Positions 9,013 through 18,668 are shown, counted from the stretch's first letter. The stretch: 64,000 bases of DNA from JANRKN01 sp033763435 (GCA_033763435.1 JANRKN010000072.1:16029-80028), one strand, 5' to 3'. Numbers and translations are program-made. The notes: generated by a model from the letters alone, not told the origin.

Positions 9013-12000
9013 ATGACCGATCGGCCCGAACCAAGCTCTGCCCAACCCACGACACCGGCGCGAAACGACCTGCCCGGCGTGCGTTCGGCGCTGCGCGGCG
9101 TCCGCCGACGGGCGCGCGCGCACCTGCTGGTGCAGGCGCTGGGGCGCGGTTCGGCGCTCGGGCTCATTCTTCTGCTTTCCGCGGCGCTCGCGGACTATCT
9201 CCTGCGCCTGCCCGAGCCGCTGCGATTGATCCTGCTCCTCGCGGGCGCGGCATGGCTGGGGCTTGCGCTCTGGCGCGCCGTGCGCCGCGTCTACGCCTTC
9301 GCGCCGAGCCTCACGCGCCTGGCCCTGCGCCTCGAAGAACACCCCGAGGGCAAGGCCGCCGGGCTCCCGGGCCTGCTTGCCTCGGCGATCGAGCTCGAAT
9401 CCTCCGCGACCGCCTCACCCGTCACCGCCGACCTCGCGCGGCTCGTGGGTCAGCGCGCGCTCGAGCGCTTCGGCACACTCAGGCCCAGCGCGATGCTCGT
9501 CCGCACCCGCGCGACATGGACCGCGCTCGCGCGCCTAGCCGCCGTGGGTGCGCTCGTGGGCAGCATTGTCCTGCTTGCGCCCGAGTACTCGCGCCTGGGC
9601 CTTGCGCGTGTGCTCACGCCCTGGACCGACGCCCGCTGGCCCCAGCGCACGAGCGTCATCGATCTCACGCCCGAGGGGCCGAGGCCTCTGGGTCAGTCGC
9701 TGGCGCTGCGTGCGGGGCTGACGCGCTCAGACGCGGCGCCCCATGCCGCGGACGTGGACCTGTGGTACCGCGTCGTGTCAGATCAGGCCTCGCCCGACTG
9801 GGCGCGCGTGCGCCTGACGCCCCAGCGTTCGACCGTGCCGACCGAGCGTGGCCCGGGCGAGCTCTACGAGCGGCTGATCGAAACCTCCGCGATCGCTGCC
9901 GCGCCCGGACTCCGGCTCGAGTACTGGCTCGCGACGAGCGACGATCGCACCGAGACGCGCACGCTGCCGCTGGTCGAGCCCCCCCGCGCGGTGATTCTCT
10001 CCGCGCGCATCGACGCGCCCGAGTACGCCCGCGCCGTCGCAGGCGCGATGGATGGGTTCGTCACGGGTGACGTCGCTTCGGAGCTCCGGGGTAGCGGTGC
10101 GCAGGCTGCGCTTCCGCGCGTGGGGCCCGTGCTCGCCGGCTCGCGCGTGACACTGACCATCGACCACAACAAGCCGCTGCCCGCGCCGACGAGCGCGCTC
10201 GAGCACCCCGCGTTCCTCGCCTCGCTGCTGGGCTCATCCGAGGCCGCGGCCATCGTGCTCGAAGGCCGGCCCGAGCTCTCGTGGCAGGCCTCGCGCTGGA
10301 CGATCGGCTTCACCGCGACGCGCCCGCTGCGCGCGGGCCTGACGCTGAGCGATGAGTTCGGGCTTGCGAGCGCCGAGCCCGTGACGATCGCGGTCGATGT
10401 CGTCGCCGACGAGCCGCCCTTGGCGAGCGTGATTGAGCCCGGGCGGGACGAGACGGTGCTACCAACCGCGCGGGCGAGGGTGGTGATCGAGGGCCGGGAC
10501 GATGTCGCGCTCGCGTGGACGCGCGTCGAGGCCGAGCCCGCCCGCGCCGACCGCACGAGCGAAGGCCGCACCGCCGAAGCCTCCGGCGCGCGGCTGATTC
10601 TGTCCGAGTCCACGCCTCAGGAACCGCGCCGGACACGCGAGGAGCTGACGGTCGACCTCGCGGAGCTCGGCGCGCGCGCGGGCAAGAACTTTGAACCCGG
10701 CGACGAGCTGCGAGTGAGCGTCGTGGTGCAGGACGTGCTCGGGCAGCGGGGCCTCGCGCAGCGCGACCCGGCACGGTCGGCGATCCGGCGCCTGCGCGTG
10801 ATCAGCGAGAGCCAGTTCGCTGAGCAGTTGCAGGCCGAACTGCAGGCCGTGCGCGCCGCGGCCATCCGCGCGAGCCAGGAACAGGCCAGCGTGCAGCAGC
10901 GCCTGCGCGAGACGGGCGACGCGCCCGCCGCGGGCGATGCGCAGGAACGCCTCACCGAGCGTCTCGCTCCGCCCAAGGACCTGCTCGAGAATCTCGCCCG
11001 CCGCGTCGAGCAGAACGACCCCGCCGACCGCACGATCGACGGCCTGCTCCGCGAGGCGCGCGAGCAAGCCTCCCGCGCAGCGCAAGCTTCACAGCGCGCG
11101 ACCGACACCCTCCGCTCGGGCAAGCCCGACGCACCCGCCGACGCCGAGCCCGACCAGCGCGAGGTGCGCGACGCCGCCGACCGACTTGCCGAACTTCTCG
11201 ACCGCGGGCGCGACGGCTGGGCCGCGCGGCGGTCGATCGAAAGGCTGCTCGACGATCAGCGCTCGGTGCGCGAGCGCACGCAGGAGCTCTCCCGAGAGGC
11301 CGCGGGAAAGAGCGCTCAGGAACTGAGCCCGGAACAGCTCACCAAGCTCGAGCGGCTGGCCGAGGAACAGCGCGAGCTCTCGGCTCGTGCGGCGGGCGCG
11401 ATCGAGGACGCCGAGCGCCGGGCCGAAGCGCTGCGACAGAACGACCCGGGCCAGTCGCGCTCGCTGCGCGAAGCGGCGGAGCGTGCGCGTCAAGAGCGTC
11501 TGGGCGAGAGTCAGCGCGCCGCGGCCGAGCAGATCGCCCGTAATCAGACCGGTCAGGCCGAGCGCTCGCAGGAGCAGGCGCAGCAGACACTCGAGCAGAT
11601 GCTGCGCGACCTCGACCGCACCGAGCAGCGTCGCGACGAGGCGCTGAGGCGGCTCGCCGCGGAGCTGGTCGGGCGTGTGCGCGAGCTGGTGCAGCGTCAG
11701 GAGCGAGAGGTCGAGCAGCTTGCGGCGGGGCCCGAGGATCTCGCGCCGCGGGCCGAAAGCATGACCGCGCTTCAGCGCGATGCGCTCGCGACCAAGGACC
11801 AGGCGAGCGAACAGGGCCGGAGCGAGCCGGCGCTGGCGGGCGTGGCCGACGCGCTGGACTCAGCCTCGGCGTTCATGGGTCAGGCGATCGGCGCGCTCCG
11901 CGCCGAACCTGCCGACGCGCTCGAGGCCCTGCGCGCTGAACGCGACAGTCTCGCGCGTCTGCGCGACGCACTCGCTCAGGCGGAGAAGGCCCGCGAGAAC

Positions 12001-12678
12001 TCACAGCAGCGTCAGGAGCAGCGCAAGCTCGAGGAACTCCGCGAGAAGTACGCCGCGGCACTCGCCGAGCAGCGCGCGATCCAGGCCGGCGTGAGCCCGC
12101 TCGTGGGTAAGGAACTCTCCCGCCGCGAGCGCCAGAGCGTGCGCGAGCTGGGCGATCGGCAGGCGACGCTCCGCACGACGCTGAGCGAGATCCGAAGCTC
12201 CACCGAGGGCCTGAGCGACGCGGTCGTCTTCGAACTCGCGCACCGACGGCTGGATCGCTCGACCGAATCGGCCGCGCGGACCCTCGCGCGCGGCGTTGCC
12301 GACGCGGGCGCCCAGCGCGAGATCGCCAGCACCGTCCGTGTGCTCAGCGCGCTGATCGAGTCGCTCTCGCAGATGCGCCGGCGCGAGGACGGCTTCCGCG
12401 AGGTGGCGCAGGGCGGCAACCAGGCGGGCGGCCAGGGCGGCCAGGGCCAGGAGCAGCGCGAGAACTCGCTCGTCCCGCCGATCGCTGAACTGCGGATGCT
12501 CCGCATGCTCCAGCAGGACGCCGCCGAACGCACGCGTGAGCTTTCGGACGCACCCGACGCCGCGGCGCTGGACCTCGCGGGCCAGGATCAGGCGGAGATC
12601 GCCGAGCGCGCCAAGCAGCTCCTCGAGAAGCTCAAGCAGCAGCAACAGCCCGCGCAGATGCCCGGAGGTGCGCAGTGA
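9013..12678 (+). CDS. Large membrane-anchored coiled-coil protein (DUF4175-like)
   Basis: 1221 residues. Two N-terminal membrane helices (ALGLILLLSAALADYLL, LILLLAGAAWLGLALW) and a third near residue 175 (AVGALVGSIVLLAPEYS) are followed by an extracytoplasmic beta-rich region. From about residue 600 to the end there is a very long, Gln/Glu/Arg/Ala-rich coiled coil, ending in a Gly/Gln-rich stretch and KLKQQQQPAQMPGGAQ. The layout matches DUF4175-type proteins found beside BatA genes in planctomycetes and alphaproteobacteria. A structural or scaffolding role in the envelope is likely but unproven. It follows the vWA gene after a 96-nt gap, the largest in this gene train, and its TGA overlaps the next start as GTGA. 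Confidence 0.82.
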   Translation: MTDRPEPSSAQPTTPARNDLPGVRSALRGVRRRARAHLLVQALGRGSALGLILLLSAALADYLLRLPEPLRLILLLAGAAWLGLALWRAVRRVYAFAPSLTRLALRLEEHPEGKAAGLPGLLASAIELESSATASPVTADLARLVGQRALERFGTLRPSAMLVRTRATWTALARLAAVGALVGSIVLLAPEYSRLGLARVLTPWTDARWPQRTSVIDLTPEGPRPLGQSLALRAGLTRSDAAPHAADVDLWYRVVSDQASPDWARVRLTPQRSTVPTERGPGELYERLIETSAIAAAPGLRLEYWLATSDDRTETRTLPLVEPPRAVILSARIDAPEYARAVAGAMDGFVTGDVASELRGSGAQAALPRVGPVLAGSRVTLTIDHNKPLPAPTSALEHPAFLASLLGSSEAAAIVLEGRPELSWQASRWTIGFTATRPLRAGLTLSDEFGLASAEPVTIAVDVVADEPPLASVIEPGRDETVLPTARARVVIEGRDDVALAWTRVEAEPARADRTSEGRTAEASGARLILSESTPQEPRRTREELTVDLAELGARAGKNFEPGDELRVSVVVQDVLGQRGLAQRDPARSAIRRLRVISESQFAEQLQAELQAVRAAAIRASQEQASVQQRLRETGDAPAAGDAQERLTERLAPPKDLLENLARRVEQNDPADRTIDGLLREAREQASRAAQASQRATDTLRSGKPDAPADAEPDQREVRDAADRLAELLDRGRDGWAARRSIERLLDDQRSVRERTQELSREAAGKSAQELSPEQLTKLERLAEEQRELSARAAGAIEDAERRAEALRQNDPGQSRSLREAAERARQERLGESQRAAAEQIARNQTGQAERSQEQAQQTLEQMLRDLDRTEQRRDEALRRLAAELVGRVRELVQRQEREVEQLAAGPEDLAPRAESMTALQRDALATKDQASEQGRSEPALAGVADALDSASAFMGQAIGALRAEPADALEALRAERDSLARLRDALAQAEKARENSQQRQEQRKLEELREKYAAALAEQRAIQAGVSPLVGKELSRRERQSVRELGDRQATLRTTLSEIRSSTEGLSDAVVFELAHRRLDRSTESAARTLARGVADAGAQREIASTVRVLSALIESLSQMRRREDGFREVAQGGNQAGGQGGQGQEQRENSLVPPIAELRMLRMLQQDAAERTRELSDAPDAAALDLAGQDQAEIAERAKQLLEKLKQQQQPAQMPGGAQ

Positions 12679-13466
12679 AGATGCAAACGGTGACAGTCGC
12701 GCTGCTGATCGGGCTCGCGGGACACGCAAGCGTCGTGCGCGCGCAGGTGCCCGCGACTCCTTCCGCGCAGCCGACGTCCGCGCCCTCGGGGCCGAGCCTC
12801 GACGAGCTGCTCGGGCTCAAGGGCAACGCCCAACCTGTCGAGGATCCTTGGCGCGGCGAGCTTGCGCGCCGGCTGGGCGTAAAGGAGTCCGAAGGCGAGG
12901 ACTTCGAGCGCGCCGTCGCGGTGATGAGCGACGCCGCCGCGAGGCTGACCTCCGCGCGCGACGCGGGGCTGGGCACGCTGAGGTTGCAGGAAGAGGCCGT
13001 GAGGCTGCTCGATCGGCTCATCGCTCAGGCGCAGCAGAACCAGCAGCAGCAGTCGTCGAGCTCCTCGAGCTCGCAGCAGCAGAACCAACAACAGCAAAGC
13101 CAGCAACAGGCCGGCCAGCAGCAGAGCCAGCAGCAGCAGGCCCAGGCGAGCGCGCAGGCGCGGAGCAACGAAGGTCAGGGCGAGGTCGCGGGCCAGAACG
13201 CCGAGCCCAAGCCACCCGAGGCTGGCAGCGCGGCAACCTGGGGCAACCTGCCCGAGCACATCCGTCAGGCGCTGACGCAAGGGCTCTCGGACAAGTTCAG
13301 CACGCTCTATCAGTCGATGACCGAGGCGTACTACAAGCGTCTGGCTGAGGATCCGTTGCGCGCGGGTGCGGCGCCTCCGACGCGCAGCCCCGGAGCCGAG
13401 CCCGGGGCCAAACCCGCAGACAGGCCCGCAGACAGGCCCGGAGACAGGCCCGGAGACAGGCCATGA
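12675..13466 (+). CDS. Exported Gln/Ser-rich low-complexity protein
   Basis: 263 residues from the GTG at 12675; the ATG at 12681 gives nearly the same protein. The N-terminus is a signal peptide (VTVALLIGLAGHASVVRAQ). A short helical region with DELLGLKGN and a long helix follow. The middle, about residues 115-160, is a run of Gln and Ser broken by occasional Asn, Ala and Gly. A helical segment (NLPEHIRQALTQGLSDKF) precedes a Pro/Asp/Arg tail made of four DR-P units encoded by 12-bp tandem repeats. Function unknown. Its place directly after the coiled-coil gene, which also ends in Gln-rich sequence, suggests that the two products interact in the periplasm. Confidence 0.75.
   Translation: MKMQTVTVALLIGLAGHASVVRAQVPATPSAQPTSAPSGPSLDELLGLKGNAQPVEDPWRGELARRLGVKESEGEDFERAVAVMSDAAARLTSARDAGLGTLRLQEEAVRLLDRLIAQAQQNQQQQSSSSSSSQQQNQQQQSQQQAGQQQSQQQQAQASAQARSNEGQGEVAGQNAEPKPPEAGSAATWGNLPEHIRQALTQGLSDKFSTLYQSMTEAYYKRLAEDPLRAGAAPPTRSPGAEPGAKPADRPADRPGDRPGDRP
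13413..13460 (+). repeat. 12-bp in-frame tandem repeat, four copies
   Basis: Four head-to-tail units, CCCGCAGACAGG twice and CCCGGAGACAGG twice, encode P-A-D-R and P-G-D-R at the very end of the Gln-rich protein, just before its stop and the overlapping start of the next gene. Copy number can change by whole codons without a frameshift. Confidence 0.85.
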
Positions 13467-14635
13467 TCGATGTGCTCGCGACGCTCGCGATCGTGCGGTC
13501 GCTCATGCAGCCGGTCACGCCCCCGGCCGACACCGGCGCGCCCGCGGCTTCTCCCTCATCCGCTCCCGCGGCTTCTGGCACGCCCGCGCCGCAGCCACGC
13601 GCGCCCGAGATCGAGACGCGTGTCCCCGGCTCAGCGCAGAACCGCGCTCTCGAGGGCGAGATCACGCCCGAGCTCGACGCCGCCGTGAGCAAAGGCCTTG
13701 CGTGGCTCGCCGCCCGGCAGGCCGCCGACGGCGCGTTCGGCGAGGGCCGCTGGGGACGCAGCGTCGCGATCACCAGCCTCGGGGGCCTCGCGCTCATGGC
13801 CGACGGCAATCTCCCGGGCCGCGGAACCTACGGCGAGCAGGTCGGCCGCGCGCTGAAGTTCGTCCTCGAGAACGTCACCGAGAGCGGCCTGATCGCGACC
13901 GAGGGCGCCTCGGCGCCGATGTACGGGCACGGCTTCAGCCTGCTCTTCCTCGCCGAGGTCTACGGCATGACCGGCGGTGCGATCGGCGGCATCGAGGGCC
14001 TCGGCAGCGAATCGCAAGTCTCCTCGCGTCTCCACTCGGCGATCCTCAAAGCCACGCGCCTCATCGAGACGACGCAGAACTCTGAGGGCGGCTGGCGCTA
14101 CAACCCCGTGCCCAACGACGCCGACGTCAGCGTCACCATCACGCAGGTCATGGCCCTCCGCGCCGTACGCAACGCGGGCATCGAGGTCGACAAGAACGTC
14201 ATCGACCGCGCCGTCGAGTACGTCAAAAAGTGTCAGAACCCCGACGGCGGCTTTGCCTACCAGCTCATCCCGGGCTCGAGCTCACTCTGGCCCCGCTCCG
14301 CCGCGGGCGTCGCCACCCTTTTCTACGCGGGCCTGTACCAGGACCCCGCGATCGACCGCGGCCTGCGGTACGTCAGTGAGAATGCCTTCCCCGGCACAAT
14401 CGATCCCTCGCGCAACCACTACTGGTACGGCCAGTACTACGCCGTGCAGACCATGTACCTCGCGGGCGGCGAGAAATGGTCAGGCTGGTGGCCCGCCCTT
14501 CGCCGCGAACTGCTCGCAACCCAGCGCGAGGACGGAAGCTGGGCCGACGACTCCATCGGCACGGTCTACGGCACGTCGATGGCCCTCATCGTTCTGCAAA
14601 TGCCCAAGCGCTATCTGCCGATCTTTCAGAAGTGA
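13463..14635 (+). CDS. Prenyltransferase/squalene-cyclase-repeat protein
   Basis: 390 residues; the ATG overlaps the previous TGA (ATGA). After a short hydrophobic N-terminus and a Pro/Ala linker, an (alpha/alpha) toroid of squalene-cyclase-type repeats starts around residue 70: LDAAVSKGLAWLAARQAADG, then SEGGWRYNP, NPDGGFAYQLIPG and REDGSWADDS. Each shows the aromatic-Gly pattern of QW-like repeats. The catalytic DXDD motif of squalene-hopene cyclase is not visible (PNDADVSVT occupies a comparable place), so terpene cyclisation is doubtful. Similar proteins occur in planctomycete BatA gene trains and in protease-inhibitor-like folds. A binding or assembly role outside the cytoplasm is more likely than metabolism. 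Confidence 0.82.
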   Translation: MIDVLATLAIVRSLMQPVTPPADTGAPAASPSSAPAASGTPAPQPRAPEIETRVPGSAQNRALEGEITPELDAAVSKGLAWLAARQAADGAFGEGRWGRSVAITSLGGLALMADGNLPGRGTYGEQVGRALKFVLENVTESGLIATEGASAPMYGHGFSLLFLAEVYGMTGGAIGGIEGLGSESQVSSRLHSAILKATRLIETTQNSEGGWRYNPVPNDADVSVTITQVMALRAVRNAGIEVDKNVIDRAVEYVKKCQNPDGGFAYQLIPGSSSLWPRSAAGVATLFYAGLYQDPAIDRGLRYVSENAFPGTIDPSRNHYWYGQYYAVQTMYLAGGEKWSGWWPALRRELLATQREDGSWADDSIGTVYGTSMALIVLQMPKRYLPIFQK

Positions 14636-14643
14636 CTTCACGA

Positions 14644-15972
14644 ATGCGCCAACTCTCCGCCCTGAGCCTCGTTGCCACGCTGCTGAGCGCCGCGAGCGCC
14701 CCCGATCTTGCCCGCGCTCAGAGTCCAAGCCCGCCGCCTCGCGTCGTGGTGCTCGATAGTGACCTTCGTCCCGTCCGCGGCACGCTCGCGGGCATCGCGG
14801 GCAGCACGGTGCGCGTGCGCGAATCGCGCGCGCGCGTCCGCACACTCGAACGCGCCGCGCTCGTCCTCTTCGAGCCCGCGCGCCCCGATCGGCCCGACGC
14901 GGTTGAGCCCGAGAGCACACTCATCAACGGCGATGACCAGATCGCGCCGTCAGCGTCCTCCCCCACGGCCCAAGCCCCGGCCCAGCCCACGCCGGGGGCC
15001 GAGGGCGACGAGGCCGCACGCACGGCGGGCCTGCTCGAACTCACCGACGGTCAGCGCTGGCCCGGCACGCTGGTGAAGGCTCAGGGCGAGACACTCACCT
15101 GGCGCGGCCCGGCGGGCGTGCGCAGTGTTCAGATCGAGCGCGTCCGCCGCTGGACCCGCGTGCCCGGCATCGTTTCGGGCCCCCTCGCCGCGCGCGACGA
15201 CCTCGTCATCCTCACCAACAAAGACCGCCTCGAAGGATTCATCGCGGCGATTGATTCCGGCGGCGATTCAGGCGCCGGGGAGCTCACGCTCGAGCGCCGC
15301 GGCAAGGCCGAAGCCCTGCGCCTGGACACCATCGCCATCGTTGCGCCCGCCTCCAAGGACGCAGCCCAACCCACAGCCGACGTCGCGCCGATCATGGTCT
15401 GGCTCCGCGGCCCGCTCGACTCGGCCGCCATCGTCGCCGCCACTGACGTCAGCACCGACGTTTCCAGCGGGAACACCCGTTCCTCTCAAGCCACCACCAC
15501 GCGGCTCACCTTCGCCGGCACCGCGCTGGGCGCGGTCGATCCCGCGAACATCTCTGCGATTCGCCTGCGCTCAGACCTCACGCCCCTCGCCTCGCTCGCC
15601 TTCACGCCCGCAGGAAGCACCGCCACCGGCAACACTTGGCAGCCCGAGCCGATCGTCCGCGGCGAGGGCCCGGCCGCCGAGATCGAACTCCTCGGCCCCG
15701 GCGAGTGGTCTTGGACCGTTCCTCAGGCCGCCGGACGCCTGAGCACGACCATCGCGCTCGCGTCCGAAGCCACCGCATGGGGCGACGTGCGGATCACGAT
15801 CGAATCCGCGGGCCAGCGCTGGCAAGGCGAGCTCAAGGGTGCGGGTCCGCTCGAGCGCGACATGACGCTCGCGGTCTCGGGCTCGGTTCGCATTCGTATC
15901 GAGGCCGGGTCCAGCGGCGCCGTCGGCGCGCGAGTGGTCCTCCGCCGGGCAGTCGTCGAGACCTCGCGCTGA
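14644..15972 (+). CDS. Exported protein of unknown function, last gene of the BatA-like train
   Basis: 442 residues from the ATG at 14644, eight bases after the previous stop. An upstream in-frame start would overlap the cyclase-fold gene by about 165 nt and would hide the signal peptide (SALSLVATLLSAASAPDLARAQ). Small beta modules follow: one starts VVVLDSDLRPVRGTLAGI, and a second repeats the pattern as LLELTDGQRWPGTLVKAQ. The last ~90 residues (STTIALASEATAWGDVRITI and on) look like an NPCBM-type beta-sandwich. It may bind polymer or protein in the periplasm. It ends convergently with mraY, leaving 17 bp between them. Confidence 0.75.
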   Translation: MRQLSALSLVATLLSAASAPDLARAQSPSPPPRVVVLDSDLRPVRGTLAGIAGSTVRVRESRARVRTLERAALVLFEPARPDRPDAVEPESTLINGDDQIAPSASSPTAQAPAQPTPGAEGDEAARTAGLLELTDGQRWPGTLVKAQGETLTWRGPAGVRSVQIERVRRWTRVPGIVSGPLAARDDLVILTNKDRLEGFIAAIDSGGDSGAGELTLERRGKAEALRLDTIAIVAPASKDAAQPTADVAPIMVWLRGPLDSAAIVAATDVSTDVSSGNTRSSQATTTRLTFAGTALGAVDPANISAIRLRSDLTPLASLAFTPAGSTATGNTWQPEPIVRGEGPAAEIELLGPGEWSWTVPQAAGRLSTTIALASEATAWGDVRITIESAGQRWQGELKGAGPLERDMTLAVSGSVRIRIEAGSSGAVGARVVLRRAVVETSR

Positions 15973-15989
15973 CCCCCCACCGCAGGGCC

Positions 15990-17162
15990 TCAGCGAACCT
16001 TGATGGACGCGAGCGCGAGCACGACCAGAATGATCGAGATGATCCAGAACCGCGCGACGACCTGCTGCTCGGTCCAGCCGCCCAAATGAAAGTGGTGATG
16101 GATCGGCGCCACGCGGAAGATCCGTTTGCCCTTGGTCAGCTTGAAGCACCCGACCTGCAGCACCACCGACCCGATCTCGACCAGGAACATCCCGCACATC
16201 AGCAACAGCACCGCCTCGTGGCGGATCACGATCGCGATGTACGCCATCAACCCGCCGAGCGCCAGCGACCCCGTGTCGCCCATGAACACCTGCGCGGGAA
16301 AGCAGTTCCACCACAGGAATCCCAGGCACGCGCCCGCCATTGCGCCCGCGAGCACCGCGAGCTCGTCCGACCCCGGGATGTACGGCACCAGCAGGTACTG
16401 CGCCGCGGCCTGCCAACCCGCGACCAGCGCCAGCACAAACAGCCCGAACGCGACCGCCGTGGAGATCCCCGCCGCGAGCCCATCCATGCCGTCGGTGATG
16501 TTCACGGCGTTGGAAACGCCCGTCACCATCAGCGCCGAGAGCACGATGAACTCGACCTTGGACAGATAGATCAGGTTCGACGCGGGCACGCCCAGCGCCT
16601 CGTAGGTTTTCTGGAAGGGCAGGTTCAGCACGATGCCGAGCGAAGGCGCGCCGTCGGGCGAAGCACCGTGCGAGAACACAAAGTACCCGACGATCACGCC
16701 CAGCCCGAGCTGGAAGACGAGCTTCTCCCACGCGTAAAGGCCCTGGCGCGAGCCGGTGCCGCGGCTCTTGGCCGTGAGCTTGAGCCAGTCGTCAAACCCG
16801 CCGAGCGCCGCGAGCCAGACGAGCACGATCAGACCGAGCTTGATGTAGAACTGCGAGAGGTCGGCCAGCAGCAGCGTCGCGCCCGCGATCGCAGCGCAGA
16901 TCAGCAGACCGCCCATCGTCGGCGTGTTGGCCTTGCTGTTGGCCGAGGACCGCAGCGCCTCGGCGTCGGTCAGCCCTGCGTCGCCGATCTTCTTGCGACG
17001 GAGCCACGCGATCGTCGGCCTGCCAAAGACAATCACGATCGCGAACGCCAGCCCCGCCGCGGCAAGGGCGCGGAACTGGATCTGATCGAGAACGCGGACG
17101 TACCCGTACAGGTTGTTCGCGTCGAGCCAGTCGCGCAGGAGATTGAGCAGGGCGTACAGCAT
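15990..17162 (-). CDS. mraY: Phospho-N-acetylmuramoyl-pentapeptide-transferase
   Basis: Transfers phospho-MurNAc-pentapeptide from UDP to undecaprenyl phosphate, giving lipid I at the inner membrane. 390 residues, slightly longer than the usual 360, with about ten membrane helices. Signature motifs: NTPTMGGLLI near residue 80, FDDWLKLTAKSRGTGSRQG near residue 121, VNITDGMDGLAAG (the NxxDGxDGL motif) near residue 225, FMGDTGSLALGGLMAYIAI around residue 293 and PIHHHFHLGGWTE (the HHH motif) near residue 360. The ATG at 17162 is 3 bp after the murF stop, so the two are one operon. murD, ftsW and murG do not follow. Confidence 0.96.
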   Translation of the reverse strand: MLYALLNLLRDWLDANNLYGYVRVLDQIQFRALAAAGLAFAIVIVFGRPTIAWLRRKKIGDAGLTDAEALRSSANSKANTPTMGGLLICAAIAGATLLLADLSQFYIKLGLIVLVWLAALGGFDDWLKLTAKSRGTGSRQGLYAWEKLVFQLGLGVIVGYFVFSHGASPDGAPSLGIVLNLPFQKTYEALGVPASNLIYLSKVEFIVLSALMVTGVSNAVNITDGMDGLAAGISTAVAFGLFVLALVAGWQAAAQYLLVPYIPGSDELAVLAGAMAGACLGFLWWNCFPAQVFMGDTGSLALGGLMAYIAIVIRHEAVLLLMCGMFLVEIGSVVLQVGCFKLTKGKRIFRVAPIHHHFHLGGWTEQQVVARFWIISIILVVLALASIKVR

Positions 17163-17165
17163 TCG

Positions 17166-18668
17166 TCAGGCGATGGGCTGATCCGTCGGCACGTTCTCCG
17201 CGAGCGCTCGCGCGAGCCGCTCGAGCCCCATCCGCCGCGAAGCCTTCAGCAACAGCGCGTCCCCCGGCGCGAGCGTCGCCCGCAGCGCCGACAGCGCCGA
17301 TGCGTCGAGCGACTCGACATGCTCCACCCGCCCCGCCAGCCCGGCCTCTCGCGCCGCATGCGCCGACAAAGGCCCGACGAACACGACGCGGCTCAGCGCG
17401 CCCGAGCGGAGCATGGCCCCCACGGCCGAACCGATCTCGCGGTGCGCCTGCTCGCTCTGTTCGCCCAATTCGAGCATGTCGCCGAGCACCGCGACGCGGC
17501 TGGGCGCCTGCGGATACAGCGCCGCGAAAGTGTCGAGCGCCGCGAGCATCGAGTCGGGGTTGGCGTTGTACGCGTCGTTCAGCACCGCGACGCCGCCGAC
17601 GACCGTGCACTCGAGCCTCATCTCCGCGCCGCGCGCCGACGCCAGCGCCGCGGCGATGACCTCGTCGGCCAGTCCGAGGCGTCTTGCGACCGCGATCGCC
17701 GCCGCCGCGTTGCTCGCGTTGTGCGCGCCGGGCAGGGGCACCTCGTAGCGCCCGCGGCCGTTGATCGTGAAGCTCGTCCGCGCGCTCGACCGGCCGGGCG
17801 CAGGCGGCTCGGTCCGCACGTCCGTGATCCGCAGGTCCGCCTCGGGCGAGGTGCCGAACGTGACCAGCTGAATCCCACCCGGCTGAATCCCATTCCCCGC
17901 GGCCTTGATCATCGCCCGCGCATGCTCCAGCAGCAGTGGGCTGTCGGCCTGCGCGATCACCGCGCCCCCGGGCCTCAGGCCGAGAATCGCCGACGTTTCC
18001 TCACGCGCCACGCCCTCGAGCGTCCCGAAGCCCTCGAGATGCTCGCGCCCGAGGCTCGTGATCACCAGCGTGTCGGGGCTCACGAGCCGGGCCAGCGGCG
18101 CAAGCTCGCCCGGCGCGTTGGTCCCGATCTCGCAGATCAGAAACTGCGCCGAGCGGGGCGCGTTGAGCATCGTCAGCGGCACGCCGATCGAGTTGTTGAA
18201 CGACTTCTGGCTCGACGCGCCCTTGAGCGCCGCGGAAAGCACCGCATGCGTCAGCCGCGTCGTCGTCGTCTTGCCGTTGGACCCCGCGATCGCCACGACG
18301 CGCGTCGAGGTCAGCGTCTGGCGCCACGCCGACGCGAGCCGGATCAGCGCCGCGGGCGCATCGTTCACCGCGAGCACCGAAAGCCGTCCGTTGAATCGCG
18401 CCGCGCCCTGCGGGATCGCGTCGGGTGTGTCGACGACGGCGAGCGACGCCCCGGCCTGTGCCGCGGCATCCAGAAACGCGTGCCCATCGACCTTCTCACC
18501 CCGCAGCGCGAAGAACACCTGCCCGGGCGCGAGCGTCCGCGTGTCGATCGATACCCCGCCCCCCGGCGCGGGCGTCGACCCGTCGATCGCAGGCACCGCA
18601 GCAGCGCCCCGCGCGAGCCATCGGCCCGCCAGCACAGATTTGATCGACTCGGGCAACCAGAACGACAC
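17166..18668 (-). CDS. murF: UDP-N-acetylmuramoyl-tripeptide--D-alanyl-D-alanine ligase
   Basis: Adds D-Ala-D-Ala to UDP-MurNAc-tripeptide using ATP, the last cytoplasmic step before lipid I. 500 residues, against a usual 450-470. Mur ligase signature: AIAGSNGKTTTTRLTHAVLS (ATP loop) near residue 123, EIGTNAPGELAPL near residue 180, and NDAYNANPDSMLAALDTFA near residue 365, which carries the N-A-N-P motif typical of MurF. The central and C-terminal Mur ligase domains are complete. The start is GTG at 18668, supported by GGGAG eight bases upstream. It lies 81 bp after murE and 3 bp before mraY. Confidence 0.95.
   Translation of the reverse strand: MSFWLPESIKSVLAGRWLARGAAAVPAIDGSTPAPGGGVSIDTRTLAPGQVFFALRGEKVDGHAFLDAAAQAGASLAVVDTPDAIPQGAARFNGRLSVLAVNDAPAALIRLASAWRQTLTSTRVVAIAGSNGKTTTTRLTHAVLSAALKGASSQKSFNNSIGVPLTMLNAPRSAQFLICEIGTNAPGELAPLARLVSPDTLVITSLGREHLEGFGTLEGVAREETSAILGLRPGGAVIAQADSPLLLEHARAMIKAAGNGIQPGGIQLVTFGTSPEADLRITDVRTEPPAPGRSSARTSFTINGRGRYEVPLPGAHNASNAAAAIAVARRLGLADEVIAAALASARGAEMRLECTVVGGVAVLNDAYNANPDSMLAALDTFAALYPQAPSRVAVLGDMLELGEQSEQAHREIGSAVGAMLRSGALSRVVFVGPLSAHAAREAGLAGRVEHVESLDASALSALRATLAPGDALLLKASRRMGLERLARALAENVPTDQPIA

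Noticed and set aside
13463..14635. Squalene-hopene cyclase (hopanoid synthesis)
   Set aside because: Only about 390 residues, no DXDD motif, an export-like N-terminus and a BatA operon context argue against a terpene cyclase.
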